A stretch of DNA of 5,564 nucleotides from S144-45 sp015494035 (lineage in GTDB: Bacteria > Pseudomonadota > Gammaproteobacteria > Xanthomonadales > Marinicellaceae). Below the pieces are notes generated by a model. It was not told the origin of the DNA, did no database searches, and was given only the letters and a program-made list of their open reading frames with translations. The translations under genes and the position numbers were made by a program. The stretch is taken from contig JALUIX010000013.1 in assembly GCA_027057345.1 (NCBI GenBank), positions 1-5,564 on the forward strand. Direction: 5' to 3'. This document shows, piece by piece, positions 1-5,564 of the stretch. Each line of letters opens with the position of its first letter. Position 1 is the stretch's first letter.

Positions 1-17
1 GTAGCGGATGTTGATTG

Positions 18-33
18 GTGCGCCAGTGCGCCA
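18..33. repeat. 8-bp perfect tandem repeat upstream of the cco promoter
   Basis: GTGCGCCA occurs twice back to back (18-25 and 26-33), about 65 bases upstream of the FNR/Anr box. It could be a chance duplication or a direct-repeat binding site for an upstream regulator; nothing in the sequence separates these. No gene is seen in bases 1-149 on either strand. Confidence 0.5.
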
Positions 34-97
34 GAGTCGCGAATTGACAGCGGTTTGTCCGGTGCGTGGCGAGCGCATCTGCGTATGATAGCAAAAA

Positions 98-111
98 TTG
101 ACGCCAGTCAA
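98..111 (+). promoter_or_regulatory. FNR/Anr-type binding site for the ccoNOQP promoter
   Basis: The site reads TTGAC-GCCA-GTCAA, a perfect dyad with the TTGAY-N4-RTCAA form bound by FNR, Anr and FixK family regulators. Its centre (104.5) is about 41.5 bases before the start point predicted from the -10 box, the position used by class II FNR-activated promoters, where the regulator overlaps the -35 region. No other convincing -35 hexamer is present, which fits activator dependence. cbb3 operons are commonly induced by FNR-type regulators at low oxygen. Which family member binds here is inferred. Confidence 0.88.
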
Positions 112-133
112 AGTCATTATATTAGCGATCGCT

Positions 134-139
134 TATAAT
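134..139 (+). promoter_or_regulatory. -10 element of the ccoN promoter
   Basis: A perfect sigma-70 TATAAT lies 22 bases after the FNR/Anr box. Transcription would begin around 145-147, leaving a leader of about 34 bases before the chosen ccoN start at 180. This start point would make an ATG at 150 almost leaderless. Confidence 0.82.
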
Positions 140-166
140 AGTCGGTCAAATGACCAAACCTGTATC

Positions 167-175
167 AAGAGGAAA
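167..175 (+). promoter_or_regulatory. Ribosome binding site that decides the ccoN start
   Basis: AAGAGGAAA contains a strong Shine-Dalgarno core (AGAGGA, 168-173) six bases before the ATG at 180. The in-frame ATG at 150 has no purine-rich site upstream and lies only a few bases after the predicted transcription start, so 180 is preferred. Confidence 0.82.
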
Positions 176-179
176 CCCG

Positions 180-1607
180 ATGAACGACGTGACTTATAAC
201 GATAAAGTCGTGCGGCAATTTGCCGTTATGACCTTGATCTGGGGCATAGTCGGTATGCTGGTGGGCGTGTGGATCGCCGCCCAGCTGGCCTGGCCGTCCC
301 TGAATTTTGATGGGGTTTTGCCCTGGTTAAGCTTTAACCGGTTACGCCCGCTGCACACCAACGCGGTGATTTTTGCTTTTGCCGGTTCGGCCCTGATTGG
401 GACGTCATTTTACGTGGTGCAGCGCACCAGTCACGTCCGCCTTTTTTCCGACAAATTGGCGGCTTTTGTGTTTTGGGGCTATCAGCTGGTGATCATCGGC
501 GCCGTTTTGACCTTGCCCCTGGGTTACACCCAAAGCCGTGAATACGCTGAACTGATCTGGCCGCTGGATGTATTGCTGACGGTGGTTTGGGTGGCCTATG
601 CCATCGTGTTCTTTGGCACCCTGGCCAAGCGCAAGGTTAAGCACATTTACGTGGCCAACTGGTTCTACGCCGCCTTTATCATCACCATTGCCATTTTGCA
701 TATCTTCAACAACCTGCAGATCCCGGTTAACTGGCATTTGTCCTATTCGGTGTATTCCGGTGCAGTGGATGCGCTGGTGCAGTGGTGGTATGGACACAAT
801 GCGGTGGGCTTCTTCCTGACTGCTGGTTTCCTGGGCATGATGTATTACTTTGTGCCAAAACAGGCTGGTCGCCCGATTTACTCCTACCGTTTGTCCATCG
901 TGCATTTCTGGGCCTTGATCTCCTCTTACATGTGGGCCGGCCCACACCATTTGCATTACACCTCCCTGCCTGACTGGGCGCAGTCCCTGGGCATGGTCTT
1001 TTCGCTGATACTGCTGGCACCCTCCTGGGGCGGCATGATCAACGGCATCATGACCCTGTCTGGCGCCTGGCATAAGCTGCGTGACGACCCCATCATCAAG
1101 TTCCTGATTGTGTCACTGTCCTTTTACGGCATGTCCACTTTTGAAGGCCCGATGATGGCGATCAAAACCGTTAACGCCATGAGTCACTACACCGACTGGA
1201 CCATCGGTCACGTGCATTCAGGCGCCCTGGGCTGGGTCGCCATGATGACCCTGGGTTCGCTGTATGTGCTGTTCCCGCGCCTGTATGGCCGCAAGCAGAT
1301 GTACAGCACGCAACTGATTAATGTGCACTTCTGGGTGGCCACCCTGGGCATTGTGCTTTACATCGCCTCCATGTGGATTGCCGGTGTGATGCAGGGCCTG
1401 ATGTGGCGTGATGTGAACCCCGACGGCACACTGGTTTACTCCTTTATCGAGAGCATCAAAGCCACTTATCCGTATTACATTGCCCGTTTCCTTGGTGGTC
1501 TGATGTTCCTGGCCGGCATGTTTATCATGGCCTACAACGTCTGGAAAACCGTCCGCGGTGACGAGCCGGCTGACCTGCCCCTGACTCACGGAGTGAAAGC
1601 CGCATGA
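180..1607 (+). CDS. ccoN: cbb3-type cytochrome c oxidase catalytic subunit I (CcoN/FixN)
   Basis: This is the catalytic subunit of the cbb3 oxidase, the inner-membrane heme-copper enzyme that reduces O2 to water at low oxygen and pumps protons. The 475-residue protein is of normal family length and almost wholly hydrophobic, consistent with about 12 membrane helices. Numbering from the ATG at 180, visible cofactor residues are H59 in PLHTNAVIF (low-spin heme b), H206 in YGHNAVGFF and H256-H257 in GPHHLHY (CuB), and the HVH pair H344/H346 in TIGHVHSG (heme b3 and low-spin heme b). Y250, six residues before the CuB pair, is placed like the tyrosine cross-linked to a CuB histidine in this family, and E322 in STFEGP is the conserved glutamate. 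All expected ligands are present, so the enzyme looks functional. The start at 180 is chosen for its ribosome binding site; an ATG at 150 would add 10 residues. The stop overlaps the ccoO start (ATGA). Confidence 0.98.
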   Translation: MNDVTYNDKVVRQFAVMTLIWGIVGMLVGVWIAAQLAWPSLNFDGVLPWLSFNRLRPLHTNAVIFAFAGSALIGTSFYVVQRTSHVRLFSDKLAAFVFWGYQLVIIGAVLTLPLGYTQSREYAELIWPLDVLLTVVWVAYAIVFFGTLAKRKVKHIYVANWFYAAFIITIAILHIFNNLQIPVNWHLSYSVYSGAVDALVQWWYGHNAVGFFLTAGFLGMMYYFVPKQAGRPIYSYRLSIVHFWALISSYMWAGPHHLHYTSLPDWAQSLGMVFSLILLAPSWGGMINGIMTLSGAWHKLRDDPIIKFLIVSLSFYGMSTFEGPMMAIKTVNAMSHYTDWTIGHVHSGALGWVAMMTLGSLYVLFPRLYGRKQMYSTQLINVHFWVATLGIVLYIASMWIAGVMQGLMWRDVNPDGTLVYSFIESIKATYPYYIARFLGGLMFLAGMFIMAYNVWKTVRGDEPADLPLTHGVKAA

Positions 1608-2224
1608 AACTGAATCACGAAATTGTCGAAAAGAACGTTGGCCTCATGGGCGTGCTGATCGCGGTGGTGGTCAGCATTGCCGGCCTGTTTGAAATTGTGC
1701 CGCTGATGTTCGATGCCAAGGCGGTGGAGCCACTGCCGGGCTTGAAACCCTACACCGCCCTGCAACAGGCTGGACGGGATGTTTATGTGAGCGAAGGCTG
1801 TTACGTGTGCCACTCACAGCAAGTGCGTCCCTTTGTATCCGAGGTGTTGCGCTACGGGCCGTATTCGCTGGCCGGCGAGTCCGTCTATGACCGCCCGTTT
1901 CAATGGGGCTCCAAGCGCACCGGGCCGGACCTGGCCCGCGTGGGTGGTCGCTACTCCGATGAATGGCACGAAGTGCACCTGATGGATCCACGTTCGGTGG
2001 TGCCGGAGTCAAACATGCCGGCTTTCCCGTGGCTGGCCGAAGAAATGGTTGATCCGGAGCAGACACAGAAAAGTCTGAAAACCCTGCAATGGATGGGGCA
2101 TCCCTACAGTGATGAAGAAGTGGCCAACGCGGCCAAGGCAGTAGAAGGTAAAACCAAGCTGGAAGCGCTCATTGCCTACCTGCAGGTATTGGGTACCGCA
2201 GTGCCCAGGAGTATCCCACAATGA
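1604..2224 (+). CDS. ccoO: cbb3-type oxidase monoheme cytochrome c subunit II (CcoO/FixO)
   Basis: CcoO is the membrane-anchored monoheme cytochrome c that relays electrons from CcoP to CcoN and is needed for a stable core complex. The 206-residue protein has one N-terminal membrane anchor (about residues 12-34) with a short cytoplasmic tail, then a periplasmic domain. The heme site is C66-Y-V-C69-H70 in EGCYVCHSQQVRPF, a CcoO signature, and M138 in SNMPAFPWL is the likely axial methionine. RTGPDLARVGGRYSDEWH (about residues 105-122) is also typical. Length matches the family. It overlaps ccoN by ATGA, with ACGGAG at 1588-1593 serving as its ribosome binding site, and overlaps ccoQ by another ATGA. 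Confidence 0.98.
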   Translation: MKLNHEIVEKNVGLMGVLIAVVVSIAGLFEIVPLMFDAKAVEPLPGLKPYTALQQAGRDVYVSEGCYVCHSQQVRPFVSEVLRYGPYSLAGESVYDRPFQWGSKRTGPDLARVGGRYSDEWHEVHLMDPRSVVPESNMPAFPWLAEEMVDPEQTQKSLKTLQWMGHPYSDEEVANAAKAVEGKTKLEALIAYLQVLGTAVPRSIPQ

Positions 2225-2376
2225 TCAGTGGCATTTTTATTATTCTTATGATGATTCTCTTTTTGGGCGTGGTCTACTGGGCCTGGAGTGATCGTCAGCA
2301 ACCAACCTTTGATCGCATGGCGCAACTTCCACTGGAAGATGATGAGCCTCGAAACCCTGGAGGAGACAAGCGATGA
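2221..2376 (+). CDS. ccoQ: cbb3-type oxidase small subunit (CcoQ/FixQ)
   Basis: This 51-codon gene encodes a short protein with one N-terminal membrane helix (about residues 4-22) followed directly by YWAWSDRQQPTFDRMAQLPL and an acidic, charged tail. That layout, a helix followed by a W-rich boundary and a short polar tail, is the CcoQ pattern, and position between ccoO and ccoP is diagnostic. CcoQ is not a catalytic subunit; in studied species it helps stabilise the oxidase or CcoP association, and in Rhodobacter it has a signalling role. It overlaps ccoO at 2221-2224 and ccoP at 2373-2376 by ATGA. AGGAG at 2207-2211 is its ribosome binding site. Confidence 0.93.
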   Translation: MISGIFIILMMILFLGVVYWAWSDRQQPTFDRMAQLPLEDDEPRNPGGDKR

Positions 2377-3269
2377 GCAGCAGCTGGAGTACCTATATCA
2401 CCATCGGGGTGATTATCCAAATTCTTGCTTACTTGTGGCTGTTGCTGGCCACATCCAAAACCGAAGTGGAAGGCGCAGATAGCGAGAATGATACGGGTCA
2501 CGTATGGGATGAAGACCTGCGCGAACTCAATAACCCCTTGCCCAAATGGTGGTTGAACCTGTTTATCATGACCATAGTCTTCGGCTTTCTCTATCTGGCC
2601 CTTTATCCGGGCCTGGGTAACATCAAGGGCTTGTTGGGCTGGACGCAGGAAAAGCAGTTCAAGGAAGAATATGCGCTGGTTCATGAAGCCCGCCAGGAAT
2701 ATTTCAGCCAGTTCAAGGGCAAAAGTATCCCCGAGCTGGCCAAAGACCCCGAAGCGCTGAAAATTGGCGGTAACATTTTTGCCAACCGCTGCGCGGTGTG
2801 TCACGGCTCTGATGCCCAGGGAGCCATAGGCTTTCCCAACCTGACGGACGAAGAGTGGCTCTATGGTGGGGAACCGGAAGACATCAAGACATCCATCACC
2901 AATGGCCGTCATGGCGTCATGCCGCCTTTTGCCCAGGTGCTGGGTGAGGAAGGCATCAAGCAGGTGGCCACCTTTGTTCGCGCCACTTGGCACGGTAAGC
3001 CGGGCGACCCGACCCTGGTCGAGGCCGGCAAGCAGAAGTTCCAGAACTTTTGTGCCGCCTGTCATGGCGTGGATGGCAAGGGCAACAAGGTCATCGGCGC
3101 ACCGGATCTGACCAATGAAATCTGGTTGCATGGCACCTCCGATGCCATTATCGAAACGGTGCTGCATGAAGGCGCCTCCGGCACCATGCCGGCTCACAAA
3201 GGTGTGCTGGAGCCTGAGGCCATCAAAGTGGTGGCAGCGTATGTCTACTCCCTGAGCCACAATCAATGA
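2373..3269 (+). CDS. ccoP: cbb3-type oxidase diheme cytochrome c subunit III (CcoP/FixP)
   Basis: CcoP is the entry point for electrons from soluble or membrane cytochromes c and passes them to CcoO. The 298-residue protein has two predicted membrane helices (about 8-26 and 60-80), the two-helix form common in gammaproteobacteria. They flank a cytoplasmic loop with the CcoP-typical stretch HVWDEDLRELNNPLPKWW (43-60). Two periplasmic cytochrome c domains follow: C140-A-V-C143-H144 with M183 (GVMPPF) as likely axial ligand, and C227-A-A-C230-H231 with M272 (TMPAH). All heme ligands are present. The strong GGAGGAG at 2359-2365, seven bases before the ATG, supports this start. Its stop overlaps the next small gene by ATGA. 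Confidence 0.98.
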   Translation: MSSSWSTYITIGVIIQILAYLWLLLATSKTEVEGADSENDTGHVWDEDLRELNNPLPKWWLNLFIMTIVFGFLYLALYPGLGNIKGLLGWTQEKQFKEEYALVHEARQEYFSQFKGKSIPELAKDPEALKIGGNIFANRCAVCHGSDAQGAIGFPNLTDEEWLYGGEPEDIKTSITNGRHGVMPPFAQVLGEEGIKQVATFVRATWHGKPGDPTLVEAGKQKFQNFCAACHGVDGKGNKVIGAPDLTNEIWLHGTSDAIIETVLHEGASGTMPAHKGVLEPEAIKVVAAYVYSLSHNQ

Positions 3270-3562
3270 GCCAGATTCAGGATTACAATCAGCGACAACT
3301 GAAGCGGATTTTTTATCGCCGATTATCGCTGGCCTTGTGGATCTCCTTTCTGACGGCTGCGGCTGAAACCATGGTGTTTTTTGCCGCCTTCGATCCGGAT
3401 CTGCTGGCCGATATCATGACCTGGGAAAACGATTTTTCCATCATGCAGACCTATACCATCGGCTTTTTCTTCTTCTGGTTTTTTAATGCGGTGGCTGCCA
3501 TATTGGCCGGCGTGGTGATGGTTTTGCCACGCACCAAACTGGCCAAACGGATTGATCGTTAA
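3266..3562 (+). CDS. Small two-helix membrane protein of unknown function, coupled to ccoP
   Basis: I do not recognise this 98-residue protein as a named family. It has a basic N-terminus (QRQLKRIFYRR, residues 9-19), a hydrophobic segment at about 19-41, a short acidic loop (FDPDLLADIMTWENDF, 42-57), a second, very aromatic segment at about 63-86 (including GFFFFWFF), and a basic tail (RTKLAKRIDR). Charge distribution suggests both ends face the cytoplasm. It has no CxxC, CxxCH or histidine-rich motif, so no cofactor is indicated. It overlaps ccoP by ATGA and has only a weak TGAG (3253-3256) as ribosome site, so translation probably depends on coupling to ccoP. That context suggests an accessory subunit or assembly partner of the oxidase, which is inference. 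It is too long for single-helix CcoM, and it is not CcoH or CcoS, since ccoH follows later and no CcoS features are seen. Confidence 0.88.
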   Translation: MSQIQDYNQRQLKRIFYRRLSLALWISFLTAAAETMVFFAAFDPDLLADIMTWENDFSIMQTYTIGFFFFWFFNAVAAILAGVVMVLPRTKLAKRIDR

Positions 3563-3595
3563 TCACACTGGGCGCCCACTGGCCTTGTGCCAGCC

Positions 3596-3759
3596 AAGGA
3601 AGCTCTGATTGGATCTGGCGCGAACAGATTGTCGTGTGAAATTGTTCAGTTCAAGGCGTAAACCGCGCGCAATAGCAAGCTATTGTGAAGGTTTGCAACG
3701 CAGAAATGGACGATTTTAAGCCGCAAGATGCCGGGTAATGATTCAATCAGAGGCTCTTT
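3596..3759. repeat. MITE-like imperfect palindrome of about 164 bases
   Basis: The left end (3596-3615) and the reverse complement of the right end (3740-3759) agree at 16 of 20 positions, sharing CTCTGATTG. The palindrome continues inward: comparing the two 82-base halves without gaps I count 47 matches. It closes on CAATAGC-AA-GCTATTG (3670-3685), whose centre coincides with the midpoint of the whole element. There is no coding potential. Such a non-coding unit with paired termini resembles a miniature inverted-repeat transposable element or a dispersed intergenic palindrome. Transcribed, either strand would fold into a long imperfect hairpin. I could not assign an IS family and see no clean target duplication at its edges. 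Confidence 0.7.
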
Positions 3760-3793
3760 AATCACTGAACATCCACTGGCTCACAGTGTGGTT

Positions 3794-3817
3794 CTGCCCG
3801 AAGGCTCCTTCGGGCAG
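3794..3817. terminator. Strong GC-rich hairpin, possible terminator after the ccoNOQP unit
   Basis: CTGCCCGAAGG (3794-3804) and CCTTCGGGCAG (3807-3817) are perfect reverse complements, giving a stem of 9-11 pairs with a tiny loop. On the + strand it is followed by GGC and only three T residues (3821-3823), so it would be a weak or partial intrinsic terminator. It lies between the two gene blocks, where termination or 3'-end stabilisation would make sense. Confidence 0.5.
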
Positions 3818-3849
3818 GGCTTTGTGGCATGCGTCCGTTGAGCCTGCAC

Positions 3850-3905
3850 CCAGACACAACCAACTCACAATATAACTCCAGACACAACCAACTCACAATA
3901 TAACT
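3850..3905. repeat. 28-bp perfect tandem repeat, two copies
   Basis: A 28-base unit beginning CCAGACACAACC and ending AATATAACT occurs at 3850-3877 and again, identically, at 3878-3905. Each copy carries a TATAAC (3871-3876 and 3899-3904) that could act as a -10 element, though neither has a recognisable -35. Perfect identity suggests a recent slippage duplication. The stretch lies 33 bases before ccoG, in its leader or promoter. Confidence 0.93.
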
Positions 3906-3921
3906 ACGGAATAACTACGGA
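3900..3921. repeat. 11-bp perfect tandem repeat, two copies
   Basis: ATAACTACGGA occurs at 3900-3910 and 3911-3921. The first copy shares its first six bases with the end of the second 28-base repeat, so two different tandem duplications overlap. The ccoG ribosome site, AAGG at 3927-3930, follows shortly after. Confidence 0.9.
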
Positions 3922-3938
3922 ACAACAAGGCTATCGAC

Positions 3939-5354
3939 ATGGATAAAAACAAGCACACAGGCGGTGAGACCCAAAAGGTCAAGCTGGAGCTGTACAAATC
4001 TAAGGAAAAAATTCACCCGCGCGAAATCAAGGGGCGCTTTCAGACCTTGCGCACCCTGGCTGTGTGGGTGTTGCTTGGCCTTTTTTATGTGCTGCCCTGG
4101 CTGAACTGGGATGGCCATCAGGCGGTACTTTTCGATCTGCCTCACCGGCGTTTTTATATTTTCGGCCTGACCTTCTGGCCACAAGATTTTATTTACCTTT
4201 CCTGGCTGTTGATCATAGCGGCTTTTTCGCTGTTTTTCTTTACTGCCCTGGCCGGGCGATTGTGGTGTGGCTATGCCTGCCCGCAAACGGTATGGACCGA
4301 GTTGTTCATCTGGATCGAGCGCCTGGTGGAGGGCGACCGCAACAAACAGATCAAACTGGACAAAGGGCCATGGACGCGCGAAAAAATCGTCAAGAAATTC
4401 ATCAAGCACGCCCTCTGGATCGCGTTGGCGCTGTGGACCGGTTACACCTTTGTGGGTTATTTCACGCCCATCCGGGAGCTGGGCCATAACCTGTTGCATG
4501 GCCAGCTGGGCCCGTGGGAAACCTTCTGGATTCTTTTTTATGCGCTGGCCACTTATGGCAATGCTGGTATCTTGCGTGAGCAGGTGTGCCTGTACATGTG
4601 CCCCTATGCGCGTTTCCAGAGCGCCATGTTTGACCGCGATACGCTGATTATCTCCTACGATGAAAAACGTGGAGAGCCGCGCATGAAAGGCCGCAAGCGC
4701 CGTGAAGAGGCCTTGGCAAAAGGCGAACCGGTGGGCGATTGCATCGACTGCACCATGTGCGTTCAGGTCTGCCCCACCGGCATTGATATCCGCGATGGGC
4801 TGCAGTATGAATGCATCGCCTGCGCCGCCTGTATTGATGCCTGCGATGAAGTGATGATCCGCGAAGGCAAGGAACCGGGGCTGATTCGTTACACTACAGA
4901 AAACGCCCTGGAAGGCAAGCCCACGCATATCCTGCGCCCGCGCATGGTGTTCTACTTTGTTATCCTCATGGGCATGGCCGGACTGTTTACCTACTCGCTG
5001 GCTCATCGCCAGAGCCTGCAAGTGGATGTGCTGCGCGACCGCAATGCGCTGTATCGCATCGTGGACAGCAAAACGGTGGAAAATGTCTATACGCTGAAAA
5101 TTGCCAACAAGGGCGACAAGCCCCTGCATTTCGAGGTCAGCGCCGCAGGCGTGCCGGGCATGCAGGTGGTACTGCCCGAGCAGGACAAGGACAAGGTGGC
5201 CGAGCCTGGCCAGTTGATCAACCTGACGGCCAAGGTGCGTGCGCCCATGGACAAGCTCAAGCGCATTCAGACCATTCGCCTGACGGTGCGCGGCAAGGAA
5301 GACCCGCAGGCAGAGGACACTGAGAAAACCAAATATTTCGGGCCCAAACGATGA
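3939..5354 (+). CDS. ccoG: cbb3 oxidase assembly polyferredoxin CcoG (FixG/RdxA family)
   Basis: CcoG is an inner-membrane iron-sulfur protein required for cbb3 oxidase assembly. Work in Rhodobacter capsulatus links it to reduction of Cu(II) to Cu(I) for delivery to the CuB site. The 471-residue protein is of usual length. It has membrane segments at about 39-54, 82-104 and 157-175, two CxxxCP motifs next to or within the membrane part (C110-GYA-C114-P and C217-LYM-C221-P), then a ferredoxin domain with two [4Fe-4S] motifs: C268, C271, C274, C278-P and C292, C295, C298, C302. A further membrane helix (about 335-354) and a C-terminal immunoglobulin-like periplasmic domain (about 360-455) follow. 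All cluster cysteines are present. The start is supported by AAGG eight bases upstream. It is separated from the oxidase genes by a structured gap, so it may have its own promoter, and it overlaps ccoH by ATGA. Confidence 0.97.
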   Translation: MDKNKHTGGETQKVKLELYKSKEKIHPREIKGRFQTLRTLAVWVLLGLFYVLPWLNWDGHQAVLFDLPHRRFYIFGLTFWPQDFIYLSWLLIIAAFSLFFFTALAGRLWCGYACPQTVWTELFIWIERLVEGDRNKQIKLDKGPWTREKIVKKFIKHALWIALALWTGYTFVGYFTPIRELGHNLLHGQLGPWETFWILFYALATYGNAGILREQVCLYMCPYARFQSAMFDRDTLIISYDEKRGEPRMKGRKRREEALAKGEPVGDCIDCTMCVQVCPTGIDIRDGLQYECIACAACIDACDEVMIREGKEPGLIRYTTENALEGKPTHILRPRMVFYFVILMGMAGLFTYSLAHRQSLQVDVLRDRNALYRIVDSKTVENVYTLKIANKGDKPLHFEVSAAGVPGMQVVLPEQDKDKVAEPGQLINLTAKVRAPMDKLKRIQTIRLTVRGKEDPQAEDTEKTKYFGPKR

Positions 5355-5564
5355 GCAGACGTTACCCGGTAGAAGACGACAAGCCCTGGTACCGGCAGTT
5401 CTGGCCCTGGTTTGTGTTTGCCCTGCCAGCCATTGCCGTCATCGCCGGCATCACCACCGTCATGATTGCCATGGATCACCGCCCGGTGGTGGTGCCGCAT
5501 GATGACGCCTTCAAGGGCCCGGCCAAAACGCAGCTAGCCAGAGTGCCGTCCGAACAGGAGAAGG
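5351..5564 (+). CDS. ccoH: cbb3 oxidase assembly protein CcoH/FixH, 5' part only
   Basis: The first 71 codons are present and the frame is open to the window edge, so the 3' end is missing. Residues 11-42 (KPWYRQFWPWFVFALPAIAV, then a glycine- and threonine-containing hydrophobic run) match the conserved CcoH start: a PWYRQFWPW motif leading into a single membrane helix (about 19-41). CcoH is needed for assembly and stability of the cbb3 complex and contacts CcoN. After the helix, family members usually carry a DDYYKxG-type motif; here the matching region reads PHDDAFKGPAKTQL, keeping DD and KG but lacking the tyrosines. The start overlaps the ccoG stop by ATGA and has no clear ribosome site, so it probably depends on translational coupling. 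Confidence 0.88.
   Translation, partial: MSRRYPVEDDKPWYRQFWPWFVFALPAIAVIAGITTVMIAMDHRPVVVPHDDAFKGPAKTQLARVPSEQEK

Noticed and set aside
44..57. Second FNR/Anr box, TTGAC-AGCG-GTTTG
   Set aside because: Only the left half-site matches; the right half lacks RTCAA, so it is at best a degenerate site.
125..132. GCGATCGC palindrome just before the -10 box
   Set aside because: A single 8-base palindrome with no partner; more likely chance than an operator.
150..179. Upstream in-frame ATG at 150 as the ccoN start
   Set aside because: It has no ribosome binding site and is only a few bases after the inferred transcription start; the ATG at 180 has AGAGGA six bases upstream.
405..1073. Open frame of 222 codons on the minus strand opposite ccoN
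   Set aside because: It lies wholly inside a confidently identified cbb3 subunit gene, shows no recognisable domain, and its composition is that expected of an antisense shadow.
2295..3266. Open frame of 323 codons on the minus strand opposite ccoP
   Set aside because: It is antisense to a diheme cytochrome with intact heme motifs and shows no domain of its own.
3569..3593. Terminator immediately after the 98-residue gene (TGGGCGCCCA and CTGGC-N5-GCCAG)
   Set aside because: The first palindrome has no loop, the second stem is only five pairs, and no T tract follows.
3850..3921. CRISPR array
   Set aside because: The repeats are directly abutting with no spacers and only two copies, so they are simple tandem duplications.
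3915..5129. Open frame of 404 codons on the minus strand opposite ccoG
   Set aside because: The + strand frame encodes all the CcoG cysteine motifs; the minus frame has no recognisable family features and would end in the ccoG leader repeats.

Overview
The window holds a cbb3-type cytochrome c oxidase locus on the + strand, in the order ccoN-ccoO-ccoQ-ccoP, a small unrecognised membrane-protein gene, a roughly 376-base intergenic gap, then ccoG and the start of ccoH, which runs off the right edge. The subunit order, the two-membrane-segment CcoP, the FNR/Anr-type promoter and moderate GC content suggest a gammaproteobacterium able to respire at low oxygen. No finer placement is supported by the sequence alone.

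Bases 1-179 are the control region. A perfect FNR/Anr palindrome (98-111) lies 22 bases before a perfect TATAAT (134-139), the geometry of a class II FNR-activated promoter, and a good ribosome binding site sets the ccoN start at 180. Bases 180-3562 carry five genes packed so that every junction is a 4-base ATGA overlap: the heme-copper catalytic subunit CcoN, monoheme CcoO, single-helix CcoQ (51 codons), diheme CcoP and a 98-residue protein with two predicted membrane helices. Electrons would enter through the CcoP and CcoO hemes and pass to the low-spin heme b and the heme b3/CuB site in CcoN, where O2 is reduced to water with proton pumping.

Bases 3563-3938 contain no gene but are rich in structure. 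They hold an approximately 164-base imperfect palindrome resembling a miniature inverted-repeat element, a strong GC-rich hairpin that may be a terminator, and two overlapping tandem duplications (28 bases x2 and 11 bases x2) ending just before the ccoG ribosome binding site. Imperfect direct repeats lie either side of the palindrome.

Bases 3939-5564 start the assembly operon: CcoG, a membrane polyferredoxin implicated in copper reduction and delivery for the CuB site, and CcoH, a small assembly/stability membrane protein, again joined by an ATGA overlap. The core enzyme is an ordinary, apparently intact cbb3 oxidase. The less ordinary parts are the unnamed 98-residue membrane protein coupled to ccoP, the structured gap that splits the operon, and a CcoH that departs from its family after the membrane helix.
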